A DNA stretch of 44,966 nucleotides from Rubrivivax sp. (GTDB taxonomy: Bacteria > Pseudomonadota > Gammaproteobacteria > Burkholderiales > Burkholderiaceae_C). Position 1 is the first letter of the stretch, and the number at the start of each line of letters is the position of its first letter. The notes under the pieces were generated by a model, which worked only from the letters and a program-made list of their open reading frames with translations, made no database searches and had not been told where the DNA came from. The DNA is taken from assembly GCA_020248945.1 (NCBI GenBank), contig JADCGQ010000060.1, positions 1-44,966 of the forward strand, given 5' to 3'. The position numbers and the translations under genes are program-made. This document shows, piece after piece, positions 34,251-43,509 of the stretch.

Positions 34251-35375
34251 ATGAAGACGAAGATCGCGCTGACCGCCCTGTCTGCCTTGTTCACCAGCCT
34301 GTCGGTGGCCCTGTTCGCTGCGCTGCCCGCCTCGGCGCAGGAGGAAGACAAGGTGCTGAACATCTACAACTGGTCGGACTACATCGCCGAAGACACGATC
34401 CGCAACTTCGAGCGCGAAACGGGCATCCGGGTCCGCTACGACAACTTCGACAACAACGAGATCGTCCACGCCAAGCTGGTGGCCGGCAAGACGGGCTACG
34501 ACATCGTCATGCCCAGCTCCCACTGGGCCAAGCTGCAGATGGACGGCGGCCTGCTGCAGCCGCTGAACAAGGCCCTGCTGCCCAACCTGCGCAATCTCGA
34601 CCCCGCCGTGCAGGCGCAGCTGGCGCGCATGGACCCCGGCAACCAGTACATGGTGAACTGGCTCTGGGGCTACACCACGGTGGGCATCAACGTCGAGAAG
34701 GTGCGGGCCGCGCTGGGCAACCTGCCCATGCCCGAAAACGCCTGGGACCTGGTCTTCAAGCCCGAATACATCAGCCGGCTCAAGAGCTGCGGCGTGAGCT
34801 TCCTGGACAGTGCGACCGAGGTGGTGCCCGCCGCGCTGCACTACCTGGGCAAGCCCTCGTTCAGCAAGAGCCCTGCCGACTACGCCGCGGCGGCGCAGCT
34901 GCTGCGCAGCGTGCGCCCTCACGTCACGCTGTTCAGCAGCTCGGGCTACATCAACGACATGGCCAGCGGCAGCATCTGCGTGGCGCTGGGCTGGAGCGGC
35001 GACATCGGCCAGGCGCGCCAGCGCGCCATCGACGGCAAGACCGGCCAGAACGTCCAGACGCTGATTCCCCGCACCGGCGGCCTGCTGTTCTTCGACGTCA
35101 TGGTGATCCCGGCCGACGCACCAAGACCGGGCAACGCGCACAAATTCATCAACTACATCCTGCGCCCCGAGGTGCATGCCAGCCTCACGAACAAGGTGCT
35201 CTACGCCAACCCCAACGCCGAGAGCCGCAAGCACGTGAAGCCCGAAGTCGCGGCCAACCCGACGGTGTTCCTGAGCCCGGCCGACATGGCCCGGATGGTG
35301 CCGCCCGACGCCATCAACAACGATCTGCGCCGCCTGATGACGCGCACCTTCACCTCGTTCAAGACGGGCTTGTGA
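34251..35375 (+). CDS. potF: Polyamine ABC transporter periplasmic binding protein
   Basis: Periplasmic ligand-binding protein, 374 residues, signal peptide about 1-30 (cleavage near ASA). The mature part has NIYNWSDYIAED, matching the putrescine pocket of PotF (Trp-Ser-Asp), and ALGWSGDIGQA and FFDVMVIPADA carry the ligand Asp positions. Probably binds putrescine; spermidine is possible. GGAGG precedes the ATG. Its stop overlaps the GTG of the ATPase gene. A -10-like GCTAGACT lies about 30 bases upstream (34216-34223), so a promoter internal to the operon is possible. Confidence 0.93.
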   Translation: MKTKIALTALSALFTSLSVALFAALPASAQEEDKVLNIYNWSDYIAEDTIRNFERETGIRVRYDNFDNNEIVHAKLVAGKTGYDIVMPSSHWAKLQMDGGLLQPLNKALLPNLRNLDPAVQAQLARMDPGNQYMVNWLWGYTTVGINVEKVRAALGNLPMPENAWDLVFKPEYISRLKSCGVSFLDSATEVVPAALHYLGKPSFSKSPADYAAAAQLLRSVRPHVTLFSSSGYINDMASGSICVALGWSGDIGQARQRAIDGKTGQNVQTLIPRTGGLLFFDVMVIPADAPRPGNAHKFINYILRPEVHASLTNKVLYANPNAESRKHVKPEVAANPTVFLSPADMARMVPPDAINNDLRRLMTRTFTSFKTGL

Positions 35376-36493
35376 ACGTCGTGAGCACCGAGAAGCCGGC
35401 GTTCCTGCAGATCCAGGACGTCGTCAAGGACTTCGACGGCTTCAAGGCCGTCAACCACGTCAGCCTGGACATCGCCAAGGGCGAGATCTTCGCGCTGCTG
35501 GGTTCGTCGGGCTGCGGCAAGAGCACGCTGCTGCGCATGCTGGCTGGCTTTGAGCTGCCGACCTCGGGCCGCATCGTGCTGGAGGGCGAAGACCTCTCCG
35601 GCCTGCCGCCCTACCGGCGGCCGATGAACATGATGTTCCAGAGCTACGCGCTGTTCCCGCACCTCACGGTGTGGGAGAACATCGCGTTCGGCCTGAAGCG
35701 CGAAGGCCTGCCCGCCGCGCAGGTGTCCGAGCGGGTGGAGTCCATGCTCAAGCTGGTGCAGCTGTCGCAGTTTGCCAAGCGCAAGCCACACCAGCTGTCG
35801 GGCGGCCAGCAGCAGCGTGTGGCGCTGGCGCGCAGCCTGGCCAAGCAGCCGCGCCTGTTGCTGCTCGACGAGCCGCTGGGCGCGCTCGACAAGAAGCTGC
35901 GCGAGCAGACCCAGATCGAGCTCGTCAACATCATCGAAAGCGTCGGCGTGACCTGCGTGATGGTGACGCACGACCAGGAAGAGGCCATGACCATGGCCTG
36001 CCGCATCGCCATCATGAGCGAGGGCCGCTTCCTCCAGGTCGGTGCGCCCGGCGACCTGTACGAGACGCCGGCCACGCGCTTCGTGGCCGACTTCATCGGC
36101 AACGTCAACCTGATGGACGGCACGCTCGACGAAGACGAGGCCGACCATTGCGTGGTGGGCAGTGCCGATTGCCGGCACTACGTGGGCCACGGCATCACCG
36201 GCACCCAGAACATGGCGGTGACGGTGGCCTTGCGCCCCGAGAAGATCCACCTCTCGCGCAACCGCCCGCTCGGCTACGATGGCCAGCCCGACCCGTACAA
36301 CACGGCCCAGGGCACGATCAAGGAGATGTCGTACTTCGGCAGCTACACGGTGTTCCACGTGCAGCTGGGCAGCGGCGCCATGCTGAAGGTGAGCATGACG
36401 AACACCCAGCGCCACCGCGACGACGAGTTCACCTGGGGCGATACCGTCTGGGCGCACTGGTCGCGTTCCGCGCACGTGGTGCTGACGCAGTGA
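35372..36493 (+). CDS. potG: Polyamine ABC transporter ATPase
   Basis: ATP-binding subunit of the importer, 373 residues. Walker [10 protein letters not shown] at 44-52, signature LSGGQQQR near 145, Walker [13 protein letters not shown] near 165, H-loop VTHDQEE, and a C-terminal TOBE-like domain (RPEKIHL). It starts at a GTG overlapping the potF stop (GTGA at 35372-35375), which gives a correct start with no ribosome-binding site needed. Together with the potH- and potI-like permeases it forms a PotFGHI-type importer. Confidence 0.95.
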   Translation: MNVVSTEKPAFLQIQDVVKDFDGFKAVNHVSLDIAKGEIFALLGSSGCGKSTLLRMLAGFELPTSGRIVLEGEDLSGLPPYRRPMNMMFQSYALFPHLTVWENIAFGLKREGLPAAQVSERVESMLKLVQLSQFAKRKPHQLSGGQQQRVALARSLAKQPRLLLLDEPLGALDKKLREQTQIELVNIIESVGVTCVMVTHDQEEAMTMACRIAIMSEGRFLQVGAPGDLYETPATRFVADFIGNVNLMDGTLDEDEADHCVVGSADCRHYVGHGITGTQNMAVTVALRPEKIHLSRNRPLGYDGQPDPYNTAQGTIKEMSYFGSYTVFHVQLGSGAMLKVSMTNTQRHRDDEFTWGDTVWAHWSRSAHVVLTQ

Positions 36494-36500
36494 GCCGGGC

Positions 36501-37445
36501 ATGAGCAACGCCCCGATGACCGGACTCCACCGCCTCGTGGTCGATGCGTTCAGCGGCCGCGTGCTCGTCATCGCGGCGCCGTTCCTGTTCTTGCTGGTGT
36601 TCTTTCTCGGGCCGTTCTTCATCGTCGGCAAGATCAGCGTCTCCGAGATGGAGGCGGTCACCTTCAAGGACCTGGTCACCTGGTCCGAAGGCGTGCTGAC
36701 GCTGTCGCTGAAGTTCGGCACCTACCAGTTCATCGCGCAGGACCCGCTGTACTGGCAGACCTACGTCAACAGCGTCAAGTACGCCGGCGCCACGACGCTG
36801 CTGTGCCTGTTCATCGGTTACCCGTTCGCCTACTTCATGGCGCGCGCCAAGAGCAGCATCCAGCCGGCACTGCTGATGCTGGTGATGCTGCCCTTCTGGA
36901 CGAGCTTTTTGCTGCGGGTGTACTCGTGGCGCGGCCTGCTCACTGAGGGCGGCTGGGTGGCCGAAGTCATCGTCGGCCTGGGGCTCGATCAGCTGCTGTA
37001 TTCGCTCGGCCTCATCACCGCGCCGGGCAAGCTGATGCACACGCCGTTTTCGCTGGTGCTGGGCATGACCTACACCTACCTGCCGTTCATGATCCTGCCG
37101 CTGTACAGCAACCTCGCAAAGATGGATCTGCGGCTGCTGGAGGCCGCGGCCGACCTCGGCGCCACGCCGTGGACGGCGTTCTGGAAGATCACGGTGCCGC
37201 TGTCCAAGGCCGGCATCATCGCCGGCAGCATGCTGGTGTTCATCCCGTGCATCGGCGAGTTCGTCATCCCTGAACTGCTGGGCGGCCCCGAGACGCTGAT
37301 GATCGGCCGCGTGCTGTGGGACGAGTTCTTCAGCAACAACGACTGGCCGATGGCGTCCAGCGTGGCCGTGGTGATGATCCTGCTCATCATCGTGCCGCTG
37401 GCCATCTTCAACAAGTACCAGGCCGAGGCGAGCGACAAGCGATGA
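36501..37445 (+). CDS. potH: Polyamine ABC transporter permease 1
   Basis: Inner-membrane permease of 314 residues with six predicted helices and the EAA loop (EAAADLGATPWTAFWKITVPL) that docks on the ATPase. The long periplasmic loop after helix 1 is typical of PotH. The gene begins seven bases after potG and its stop overlaps the next permease start (ATGA at 37442-37445). Confidence 0.94.
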   Translation: MSNAPMTGLHRLVVDAFSGRVLVIAAPFLFLLVFFLGPFFIVGKISVSEMEAVTFKDLVTWSEGVLTLSLKFGTYQFIAQDPLYWQTYVNSVKYAGATTLLCLFIGYPFAYFMARAKSSIQPALLMLVMLPFWTSFLLRVYSWRGLLTEGGWVAEVIVGLGLDQLLYSLGLITAPGKLMHTPFSLVLGMTYTYLPFMILPLYSNLAKMDLRLLEAAADLGATPWTAFWKITVPLSKAGIIAGSMLVFIPCIGEFVIPELLGGPETLMIGRVLWDEFFSNNDWPMASSVAVVMILLIIVPLAIFNKYQAEASDKR

Positions 37446-38281
37446 AGGCCGCGAGCTTCAACCGCTGGTTCGGCCGGGGCTGGCTTGCCGCCGGCTTCGT
37501 GTTCCTGTACCTGCCGATCGTGGCGCTGATCATCTTCAGCTTCAACGACTCGCCGATTCCGAACGTCTGGCGTGGGTTCACGCTCAAGTGGTACGAAGCG
37601 CTGATCCGCGACGAGGAGATGCTCTCGGGCCTGTGGCTCAGCCTGCAGATCGCGCTGCTCACCGCCTGCGGCTCGGTGGTGCTGGGCACGCTGGCGGCGT
37701 TTGCACTCGTCAAGTACAAGCGCTTCAAGGGCCGCACGCTGTTCTCGGGCATGGTCAGCGCGCCGCTGGTGATGCCCGAGGTGGTGGTCGGCCTGAGCCT
37801 GCTGCTCATGCTCGTGAGCGTGCAGCGCGCGCTGGGTTTTCCGGAGCGCGGTCTGTTCACCATCTGGCTCGGCCACCTGCTGCTGGGCATGGCCTACGCC
37901 ACCGTGGTGGTGCAGGCGCGGCTGCAGGACCTGAACCCGCAACTCGAAGAGGCCGCGATGGACCTGGGTGCGAAGCCGCACCAGGTGTTCTGGCTCGTCA
38001 CGCTGCCGATGATCGGCCAGAGCCTGATCTCGGCCTGGCTGCTGACGTTCACGCTCAGCCTGGATGACGTCGTGCTGTCGGCCTTCCTGTCGGGCCCGGG
38101 CTCGACGACGATGCCACTGGTCATCTTTTCAAGGGCGAGGCTGGGCCTGAATCCGAGCGTCAACGCCATCGCCACCATCATCGTCATCGTCGTGGCGGTG
38201 GGCGTGGTGCTAGCCAGCTACCTGATCGCGCGCGCCGAGCGGCGCCGCCAGCAAGAAATGGCCTCGGCCACGCGCGCCTGA
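37442..38281 (+). CDS. potI: Polyamine ABC transporter permease 2
   Basis: Second inner-membrane permease, 279 residues, six helices, EAA loop EEAAMDLGAKPHQVFWLVTLP. The N-terminal YLPIVALIIFSFND with FTLKWYEAL is characteristic of PotI/PotC. It starts at the ATG at 37442 overlapping the potH stop; the frame upstream of it is antisense-like filler. The DUF3138 porin follows 37 bases later. Confidence 0.94.
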   Translation: MKAASFNRWFGRGWLAAGFVFLYLPIVALIIFSFNDSPIPNVWRGFTLKWYEALIRDEEMLSGLWLSLQIALLTACGSVVLGTLAAFALVKYKRFKGRTLFSGMVSAPLVMPEVVVGLSLLLMLVSVQRALGFPERGLFTIWLGHLLLGMAYATVVVQARLQDLNPQLEEAAMDLGAKPHQVFWLVTLPMIGQSLISAWLLTFTLSLDDVVLSAFLSGPGSTTMPLVIFSRARLGLNPSVNAIATIIVIVVAVGVVLASYLIARAERRRQQEMASATRA

Positions 38282-38318
38282 GGCGCATTCGAGAACTCAC
38301 CCTGAGCGAGGAGAAACC

Positions 38319-39749
38319 ATGACCCGCCCTGCCAAGCCTTCCCTCAACGCCATCGCCCTGGCCGCCGCAGCCGCGGCCTGCCTGAGCCTGCCGGTCGCCG
38401 CCCAAGGCAATGACGAGCTGCTGAAGGAGTTGAAGGCCCTGCGCGAGCGGGTCGAACAACTCGAGCGCCAGGTCAAGGCCCAGCCGGCGGCACCGAAGCC
38501 CGGTGAGTGGGGCATGACGCCGGAGCAGGCGCGCGAGCTCAACCGCATCGCCGTCAAGACCGAGGCGCTGCAGGACAACTTCACCGACCAGGGCTACAAA
38601 GGCCTGAAGATCAGCGGCCAGATCGACCCCGCGTACATCATCAACCGTCGCCAGAACGACCGCACCTTCGTCTTCCTGAACAACGGCGACGCGCGCTACA
38701 CCTACGACAACAGCTACTTCGGCATGGCTGTGATCGACTTCGAGAAAGAAACCGAAAGCGGCGCGCGCTGGAAGCTGACCTTGGCGCCCGAGCGTGGCAC
38801 CGGTGCCGTGGCCAACAGCCGCTCGATCGTGCACGAGGCCTCGGTGTCGCTGCCGCTGTCGGACCTGCAGACCCGCCTGTGGCTGGGCCAGATCCCCGAC
38901 TGGACGGGCTACGAGATCACCTTGCCGGCCGGCAACAAGCTGATCACGCACAACCTGCTGTTCGACTTCACGGCGCCCACGTCCTACACCGGCGCGGTGC
39001 TCGACATCACGCGCGGCAAGTGGTGGAGCCGCGTCGGCCTGGCCAACTTCAACAGTGCGCGCCAGAGCCCGGGCAACAACACGCCGGCCCTCATCTACCG
39101 CGTCGACTACTCCAAGGGCGAGTTTTCGGGCTTCGGCTTCAGCGGTGTGCACGGCAAGATTCCCAACTTCGCGGCTGACGGCGTCTACAACGATCCGGCC
39201 ACCGGCGACGAAACCCCGTTCCCTAGCGCAGGCAAGAGCACGACGGCCAACCTTTTCGAGGTCGATGCGTTCTTCACCCGCGGCGACTGGAGCCTGTTTG
39301 GCCAGATCAGCGTGGGCCAGCAGAAGGGCGCGGCCATCTTCAACAGCGACGGCGTGCTGCGCAACGCCAAGTGGTGGGGCCTGTCCAGCACGGCCGCCTA
39401 CAAGCTGACGCCGCGCCTGGAGGGCGTGCTGCGTGCCGACTACATCAACAACAAGAGCAACGGCGGCGGCCTGCTCGGCTACAGCGGCGATGACAAGGTC
39501 AACGGCATCGGCCGGGGTTTGGTCCCTAACGTCGATGGTGAGTACGTCGACTTCGCCAAGGGCGAGAGTATCGGCAGCAACCGCTGGGCCCTCACCCTCG
39601 GCATGAACTACCTGTTCGACGAAAGCACGATCTTCAAGTTCGAGTTGCGGCAAGACAGCGCCAGCCAGCCGGTGTTCTATGACACCAAGAGCAGCCGCTA
39701 CTACAAGAGCAACACCCTCCTCGGCGCCTCGGTGGTGGTGAGCTTCTGA
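38319..39749 (+). CDS. DUF3138 family outer-membrane porin-like protein
   Basis: 476 residues. A signal peptide (cleavage after VAA) is followed by a short coiled coil (about 32-55: ELLKELKALRERVEQLERQ), then a beta-barrel that ends in a terminal aromatic VVVSF. DUF3138 is a Burkholderiales family annotated as unknown or porin. GAGGAG stands before the ATG. It lies between a polyamine importer and a PuuC-like enzyme and its stop overlaps the next start (TGATG), so it is part of the operon. I infer an outer-membrane channel for polyamines or their derivatives; this is not established for the family as far as I know. Confidence 0.85.
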   Translation: MTRPAKPSLNAIALAAAAAACLSLPVAAQGNDELLKELKALRERVEQLERQVKAQPAAPKPGEWGMTPEQARELNRIAVKTEALQDNFTDQGYKGLKISGQIDPAYIINRRQNDRTFVFLNNGDARYTYDNSYFGMAVIDFEKETESGARWKLTLAPERGTGAVANSRSIVHEASVSLPLSDLQTRLWLGQIPDWTGYEITLPAGNKLITHNLLFDFTAPTSYTGAVLDITRGKWWSRVGLANFNSARQSPGNNTPALIYRVDYSKGEFSGFGFSGVHGKIPNFAADGVYNDPATGDETPFPSAGKSTTANLFEVDAFFTRGDWSLFGQISVGQQKGAAIFNSDGVLRNAKWWGLSSTAAYKLTPRLEGVLRADYINNKSNGGGLLGYSGDDKVNGIGRGLVPNVDGEYVDFAKGESIGSNRWALTLGMNYLFDESTIFKFELRQDSASQPVFYDTKSSRYYKSNTLLGASVVVSF

Positions 39750-41260
39750 TGGGCGCGCCCGCCGTCGACCGGCCGGCGAACTGGACCCAACGGGCCGCCG
39801 CGCTGGCGATCGACGGCCGCGCGCTCATCGACGGCCAACGGCGCGACGCCACCAGCGGCGAAACCTTCGACTGCATCAGCCCCATCGACGGCCGCGTGCT
39901 GGGGGCCGTGGCGCGCGGCACCGCGGCTGACATCGACGCCGCCGTGAAGAGCGCCCGCGCCGCGTTTGAAGACCGCCGCTGGTGCGGCAAGGCGCCCGCG
40001 GTGCGCAAGAAGATCCTGCAGCGCTTTGCCGACAAGATCCTCGGCGCCCGCGAAGAGCTGGCGCTGCTCGAGACGCTGGACATGGGCAAGCCCATCCAGC
40101 ACGCGCTGTCGGTCGACGTCCCCAGCACCGCGCGCACGATCGCCTGGTACGCCGAGGCCGTGGACAAGATCTACGACGAGATCGCGCCCACACCGGCCAC
40201 GGCACTGGCCCTGATCACGCGCGAGCCCGTCGGCGTGGTGGGCGCCATCGTGCCCTGGAACTACCCGATGATCATGGCCGCCTGGAAGCTGGGCCCCGCG
40301 CTGGCGGCCGGCAACTCGGTGGTGCTCAAGCCCAGCGAGAAGAGCCCGCTCACCGCCATGCGCCTGGCCGAGCTGGCCATCGAGGCCGGCTTGCCGCCGG
40401 GTGTGTTCAACGTCGTGCCCGGCTACGGCCCCGAGGCCGGCGAGGCGCTGGCGCTGCACATGGATGTCGACGCACTCGGCTTCACCGGCAGCACACGCAC
40501 CGGCCGCCGCATGCTCGAGTACGCCGGCCGCAGCAACCTGAAGCGCGTGTTCAACGAGCTTGGCGGCAAGAGCGCCTTCCTCGTGTTCGACGACTGCGCC
40601 GATGTCGAGCGCGCCGCCAAGACGGTGGCCGCCAGCCTCTTCTTCAACCAGGGCGAGAGCTGCAACGCGCCGTCGCGCGTGCTGGTGCACGAGAGCATCG
40701 CCCAGCGCTTCACCGAGATCGTGGCCGCCGAGGCGCCGAAGTACGCGCCCGGCCACCCGCTCGACGCCGGCACCGTGCTCGGCGCGCTGGTCGACGAGCC
40801 GCAGATGGCCACCGTGCTGCGCTACATCGAGGCCGGCAAGGCCGAAGGCGCGCGCGTCGTCAGCGGCGGCCGCCGCGTGCGGCAAGACACGGGCGGCTAC
40901 TACGTCGAGCCCACGGTGTTCGACGGCGTCGTCAACCACATGACGATCGCGCGCGAGGAGATCTTCGGCCCTGTGATGGGCATCCTTACCTTCAAGACCG
41001 AGGCCGAGGCAGTGGCCATCGCCAACGCCAGCGCCTACGGGCTGCAGGCCAGCGTGTGGAGCGATCACCTCAGCCGCGCCCACCGCGTGGCCCGTGCGCT
41101 GCATGCGGGCACGGTGCACGTGAACCAGTACGACGAGGACGACATCACCGTGCCCTTCGGCGGCGTCAAGCAAAGCGGCAACGGCCGCGACAAGAGCCTG
41201 CATGCCTTCGACAAGGTGACGGAGCTGAAGACGACCTGGATCCGCATCGATCCGGCATGA
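39749..41260 (+). CDS. puuC: Gamma-glutamyl-gamma-aminobutyraldehyde dehydrogenase
   Basis: NAD(P)-dependent aldehyde dehydrogenase of 503 residues. Catalytic Cys at about 305 in GESCNAP, general base Glu at about 270 in NELGGKS, the cofactor Asn in VPWNYP, and the C-terminal VPFGGVKQSGNGRDKSLHA match PuuC closely. It oxidises gamma-glutamyl-gamma-aminobutyraldehyde or 4-aminobutyraldehyde, so it could serve both the glutamylated and the transaminase routes. It is coupled upstream to the DUF3138 porin (TGATG) and downstream to the second glutamine-synthetase homologue (ATGA at 41257-41260). Confidence 0.93.
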   Translation: MGAPAVDRPANWTQRAAALAIDGRALIDGQRRDATSGETFDCISPIDGRVLGAVARGTAADIDAAVKSARAAFEDRRWCGKAPAVRKKILQRFADKILGAREELALLETLDMGKPIQHALSVDVPSTARTIAWYAEAVDKIYDEIAPTPATALALITREPVGVVGAIVPWNYPMIMAAWKLGPALAAGNSVVLKPSEKSPLTAMRLAELAIEAGLPPGVFNVVPGYGPEAGEALALHMDVDALGFTGSTRTGRRMLEYAGRSNLKRVFNELGGKSAFLVFDDCADVERAAKTVAASLFFNQGESCNAPSRVLVHESIAQRFTEIVAAEAPKYAPGHPLDAGTVLGALVDEPQMATVLRYIEAGKAEGARVVSGGRRVRQDTGGYYVEPTVFDGVVNHMTIAREEIFGPVMGILTFKTEAEAVAIANASAYGLQASVWSDHLSRAHRVARALHAGTVHVNQYDEDDITVPFGGVKQSGNGRDKSLHAFDKVTELKTTWIRIDPA

Positions 41261-42594
41261 CAGCGCCCTCCGTTCGGGCTGAGCCCTTCGACTCCGCTCA
41301 GGACAGGCCTGTCGAAGCCCTGTCCGCCCGCCTCGCCGCCGCCGGCATCCATACCCTGCTCGTCCAGTTCGCCGACGTGCACGGCGCCGCCAAAGGCAAG
41401 CTCGTGCCGCTGGCGCAACTGCCCGAGCTGCTGGCCACCGGCGCCGGCTTCGCCGGCCCGTCCATCTGGGGCACCGGCCTGCCGCGCACCGGCCCGCGCT
41501 CCGAGTACTACGCGCGCGGCGATGCCGCCACGGCCCAGCCCCTGCCCTGGCTGCCCGGCGTGGCGCGACTCGTGGGTGACGGCTTCGTTGATGGCCAAGC
41601 CTTCGAGGCCTGCCCACGCCAGGTGCTGCACCGCGCCCTCGCCCGGCTCGAGGCCGCCGGCCTGACGATGCAGCTCGGCATCGAGCCCGAGTTCTTCCTG
41701 CTCAAGCGTGATTCGGCAGGGCGCATCGTGCCCGCCGACGACGCCGACCGCCTGGCCAAGCCCAGCTACGACCTGGCCTCGCTGCAACGCCCGATCGCGC
41801 TGCTGTACGAGCTGCAGCACACGCTGCAGGCCTGCGGCTTCGAGGTGCAGCAGATCGACCACGAAGACGCCCACGGCCAGTACGAGCTGAACTGGCGCCA
41901 TGCCGATGCGCTGACCAGCTGCGACCGGTTGATGCTGTTCAAGCTGGCCGCGCAGACGCTGGCCGAGCGGCACGGCATGCTGTTCTCGATGATGCCCAAG
42001 CCCTTCGAGGGCCAGCCGGGCAGCGGGCTGCACTTCCATGTCTCGCTGTGGCAGACCGACGGCACGCTGGCCGACGGCGTGGCACGCGCCTTCATCGCCG
42101 GCGTGCTGGCCCATGCGCGGGCGTTGTGCGCGCTGGCCGCCCCGACGGTGAACTCCTACAAGCGACTGGGCGCCGCGGCCTCGATCAGCGGCACCACCTG
42201 GTCACCCGGTGCCATCGCCCACGGGCCCAACAACCGCACGGCGCCCGTGCGCACGCTGCCCGGGCGCTTCGAGTGGCGCGTGCCCGATGCCTCGGCCAAC
42301 ATCTACCTCGCGGTGGCCACGCTCATCGCCGCCGGGCTCGATGGCATCGAGCGCCGGCTCGACCCCGGCCCGGCCTGCACCGACGACCTGTACGACACCC
42401 CGCACCCCGAACTGCCGCGCCTGCCCAGCTCGCTCGACGACGCGCTCGACGCGCTCGAGGCCGATGCCGTGGTGGCCGGCGCGCTGGGCCCGGAGCTGCT
42501 GGCGAACTTCGTCGCGCTCAAGCGCGAGGAGTCGCTGGCCTGGCGGGCGCACGTGTCGGACTGGGAACGCGCGCGCTACGCCACCGCGTTCTGA
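41257..42594 (+). CDS. glnT: Type III glutamine synthetase-like ligase with a repeat-derived N-terminus
   Basis: 445-residue ligase of the glutamine-synthetase fold, GlnT type. The beta-grasp domain carries FADVHGAAKGKLVP, and the catalytic domain IEPEFFLL, DHEDAHGQYELNW, GLHFHVSL, NSYKRLG and NNRTAPVR, so metal- and ATP-binding residues are present. Residues 6-21 (VRAEPFDSAQDRPVEA) are encoded by a dispersed palindromic repeat (41271-41320), an insertion at the amino end. A larger frame opening at 39982 is only an apparent fusion through the antisense of puuC. It is the second ligase of this fold in the operon. It may glutamylate a different amine (for example a monoamine, as in gamma-glutamylmethylamide synthetases) or ammonia. 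Confidence 0.88.
   Translation: MTAPSVRAEPFDSAQDRPVEALSARLAAAGIHTLLVQFADVHGAAKGKLVPLAQLPELLATGAGFAGPSIWGTGLPRTGPRSEYYARGDAATAQPLPWLPGVARLVGDGFVDGQAFEACPRQVLHRALARLEAAGLTMQLGIEPEFFLLKRDSAGRIVPADDADRLAKPSYDLASLQRPIALLYELQHTLQACGFEVQQIDHEDAHGQYELNWRHADALTSCDRLMLFKLAAQTLAERHGMLFSMMPKPFEGQPGSGLHFHVSLWQTDGTLADGVARAFIAGVLAHARALCALAAPTVNSYKRLGAAASISGTTWSPGAIAHGPNNRTAPVRTLPGRFEWRVPDASANIYLAVATLIAAGLDGIERRLDPGPACTDDLYDTPHPELPRLPSSLDDALDALEADAVVAGALGPELLANFVALKREESLAWRAHVSDWERARYATAF
41271..41320. repeat. Palindromic dispersed repeat (PERSRR-type) inside the glnT-like gene
   Basis: CTTCGAC at 41286-41292 and GTCGAAG at 41311-41317 form the outer inverted arms. The perfect palindrome GACAGGCCTGTC (41302-41313) and GGGC-TGA-GCCC (41276-41286) sit inside and beside it. 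The core CTCCGCTCAGGACAGGC is, to my knowledge, a dispersed repeat in many proteobacterial genomes; on the other strand it reads as the familiar PERSRR peptide. It is in frame and adds about 16 residues to the protein. I found no other copy in the window. Confidence 0.7.
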
Positions 42595-42603
42595 AGCTGC
42601 CCC

Positions 42604-43509
42604 GTGAACCCCAAGCCCCCCGCCTGGGCCTACGCCTGCCTGGCGGCCAGCATGGCGCTGGTGGGCAGCTACGTCGGCCTGTCGAAGCTGCTGGTGGCCG
42701 TGTTCCCGGTGCTGCTGCTGGCCTGGCTGCGTTTCGGCATCGCAGCGGTGGCGATGGCGCACTGGGTGCGGCGGCGCGAAGGTGACGCCCCCCTGAGCCC
42801 GCGCGACCGCGTGCTGCTGTTCTGGGAGAGCTTCCTCGGCAACTTCCTCTTCAGCATCTGCATGCTGTACGGCGTGGCGCTCACCTCGGCGCTGGCCGCG
42901 GGCGTGACGATGGCCGCCATTCCGGCCGCGGTGGCGCTGCTGTCGTGGTTGTTCCTGGGCGAGCGCATCAGCGGCCGCGTGGCAGCGGCCATCGCCTGCG
43001 CCGCACTCGGCATCGCGCTGCTGGCCTTTGCCCGGAGTGGTGATGCGAGCATGGTCGCCTCACCTTGGGGTTATGCACTGCTGCTGGCCGCCGTGCTGTG
43101 CGAGGCCAGCTACGTCGTCATCGGCAAGCGGCTCACGGGGCAGGTGTCGGCGCGGCGCATCAGCGCGATCATCAACCTGTGGGGGCTGGCGCTCGTCACG
43201 CCCTTCGGCATCTGGCAGGCGTGGTCGTTCGACTTCTCCGCCGTGCAGCCGCCCACCTGGGCCTTGCTGGTGTTCTACGCCGTGGCCGCGAGCATGGTGA
43301 CGGTGTGGCTGTGGATGAAGGGGCTGCAGCACGTGCCGTCGTCGCGGGCCGGGGTGTTCACGGTGATGCTGCCGGTGAGCGCGGCGCTGGTGGGCGCGCT
43401 GGTGCTGGGCGAGCGCTTCGGCATGGCGCACGTCGCGGCCTTCGCGCTGGCGATGCTGGGGCTGCTGCTGGCCACCTGGCCCTCGACGAAGGCCGGTGCA
43501 CAGGCATGA
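42604..43509 (+). CDS. EamA/DMT family transporter
   Basis: Inner-membrane transporter of 301 residues made of two EamA repeats, ten predicted helices, with the usual ALTSALAAGVTMAAIPA and repeat-end LGERISG/LGERFGM motifs. DMT proteins mostly export amino acids or metabolites; here a product or amine exporter is possible. Starts at a GTG nine bases after the glnT-like stop, and its stop overlaps the next gene (ATGA at 43506-43509), so it belongs to the same transcription unit. Confidence 0.9.
   Translation: MNPKPPAWAYACLAASMALVGSYVGLSKLLVAVFPVLLLAWLRFGIAAVAMAHWVRRREGDAPLSPRDRVLLFWESFLGNFLFSICMLYGVALTSALAAGVTMAAIPAAVALLSWLFLGERISGRVAAAIACAALGIALLAFARSGDASMVASPWGYALLLAAVLCEASYVVIGKRLTGQVSARRISAIINLWGLALVTPFGIWQAWSFDFSAVQPPTWALLVFYAVAASMVTVWLWMKGLQHVPSSRAGVFTVMLPVSAALVGALVLGERFGMAHVAAFALAMLGLLLATWPSTKAGAQA

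Noticed and set aside
39982..41256. An apparent 870-residue fusion protein ending at 42594
   Set aside because: The first 425 residues are an out-of-frame reading of puuC; the real gene starts at the ATG at 41257, overlapping the puuC stop.
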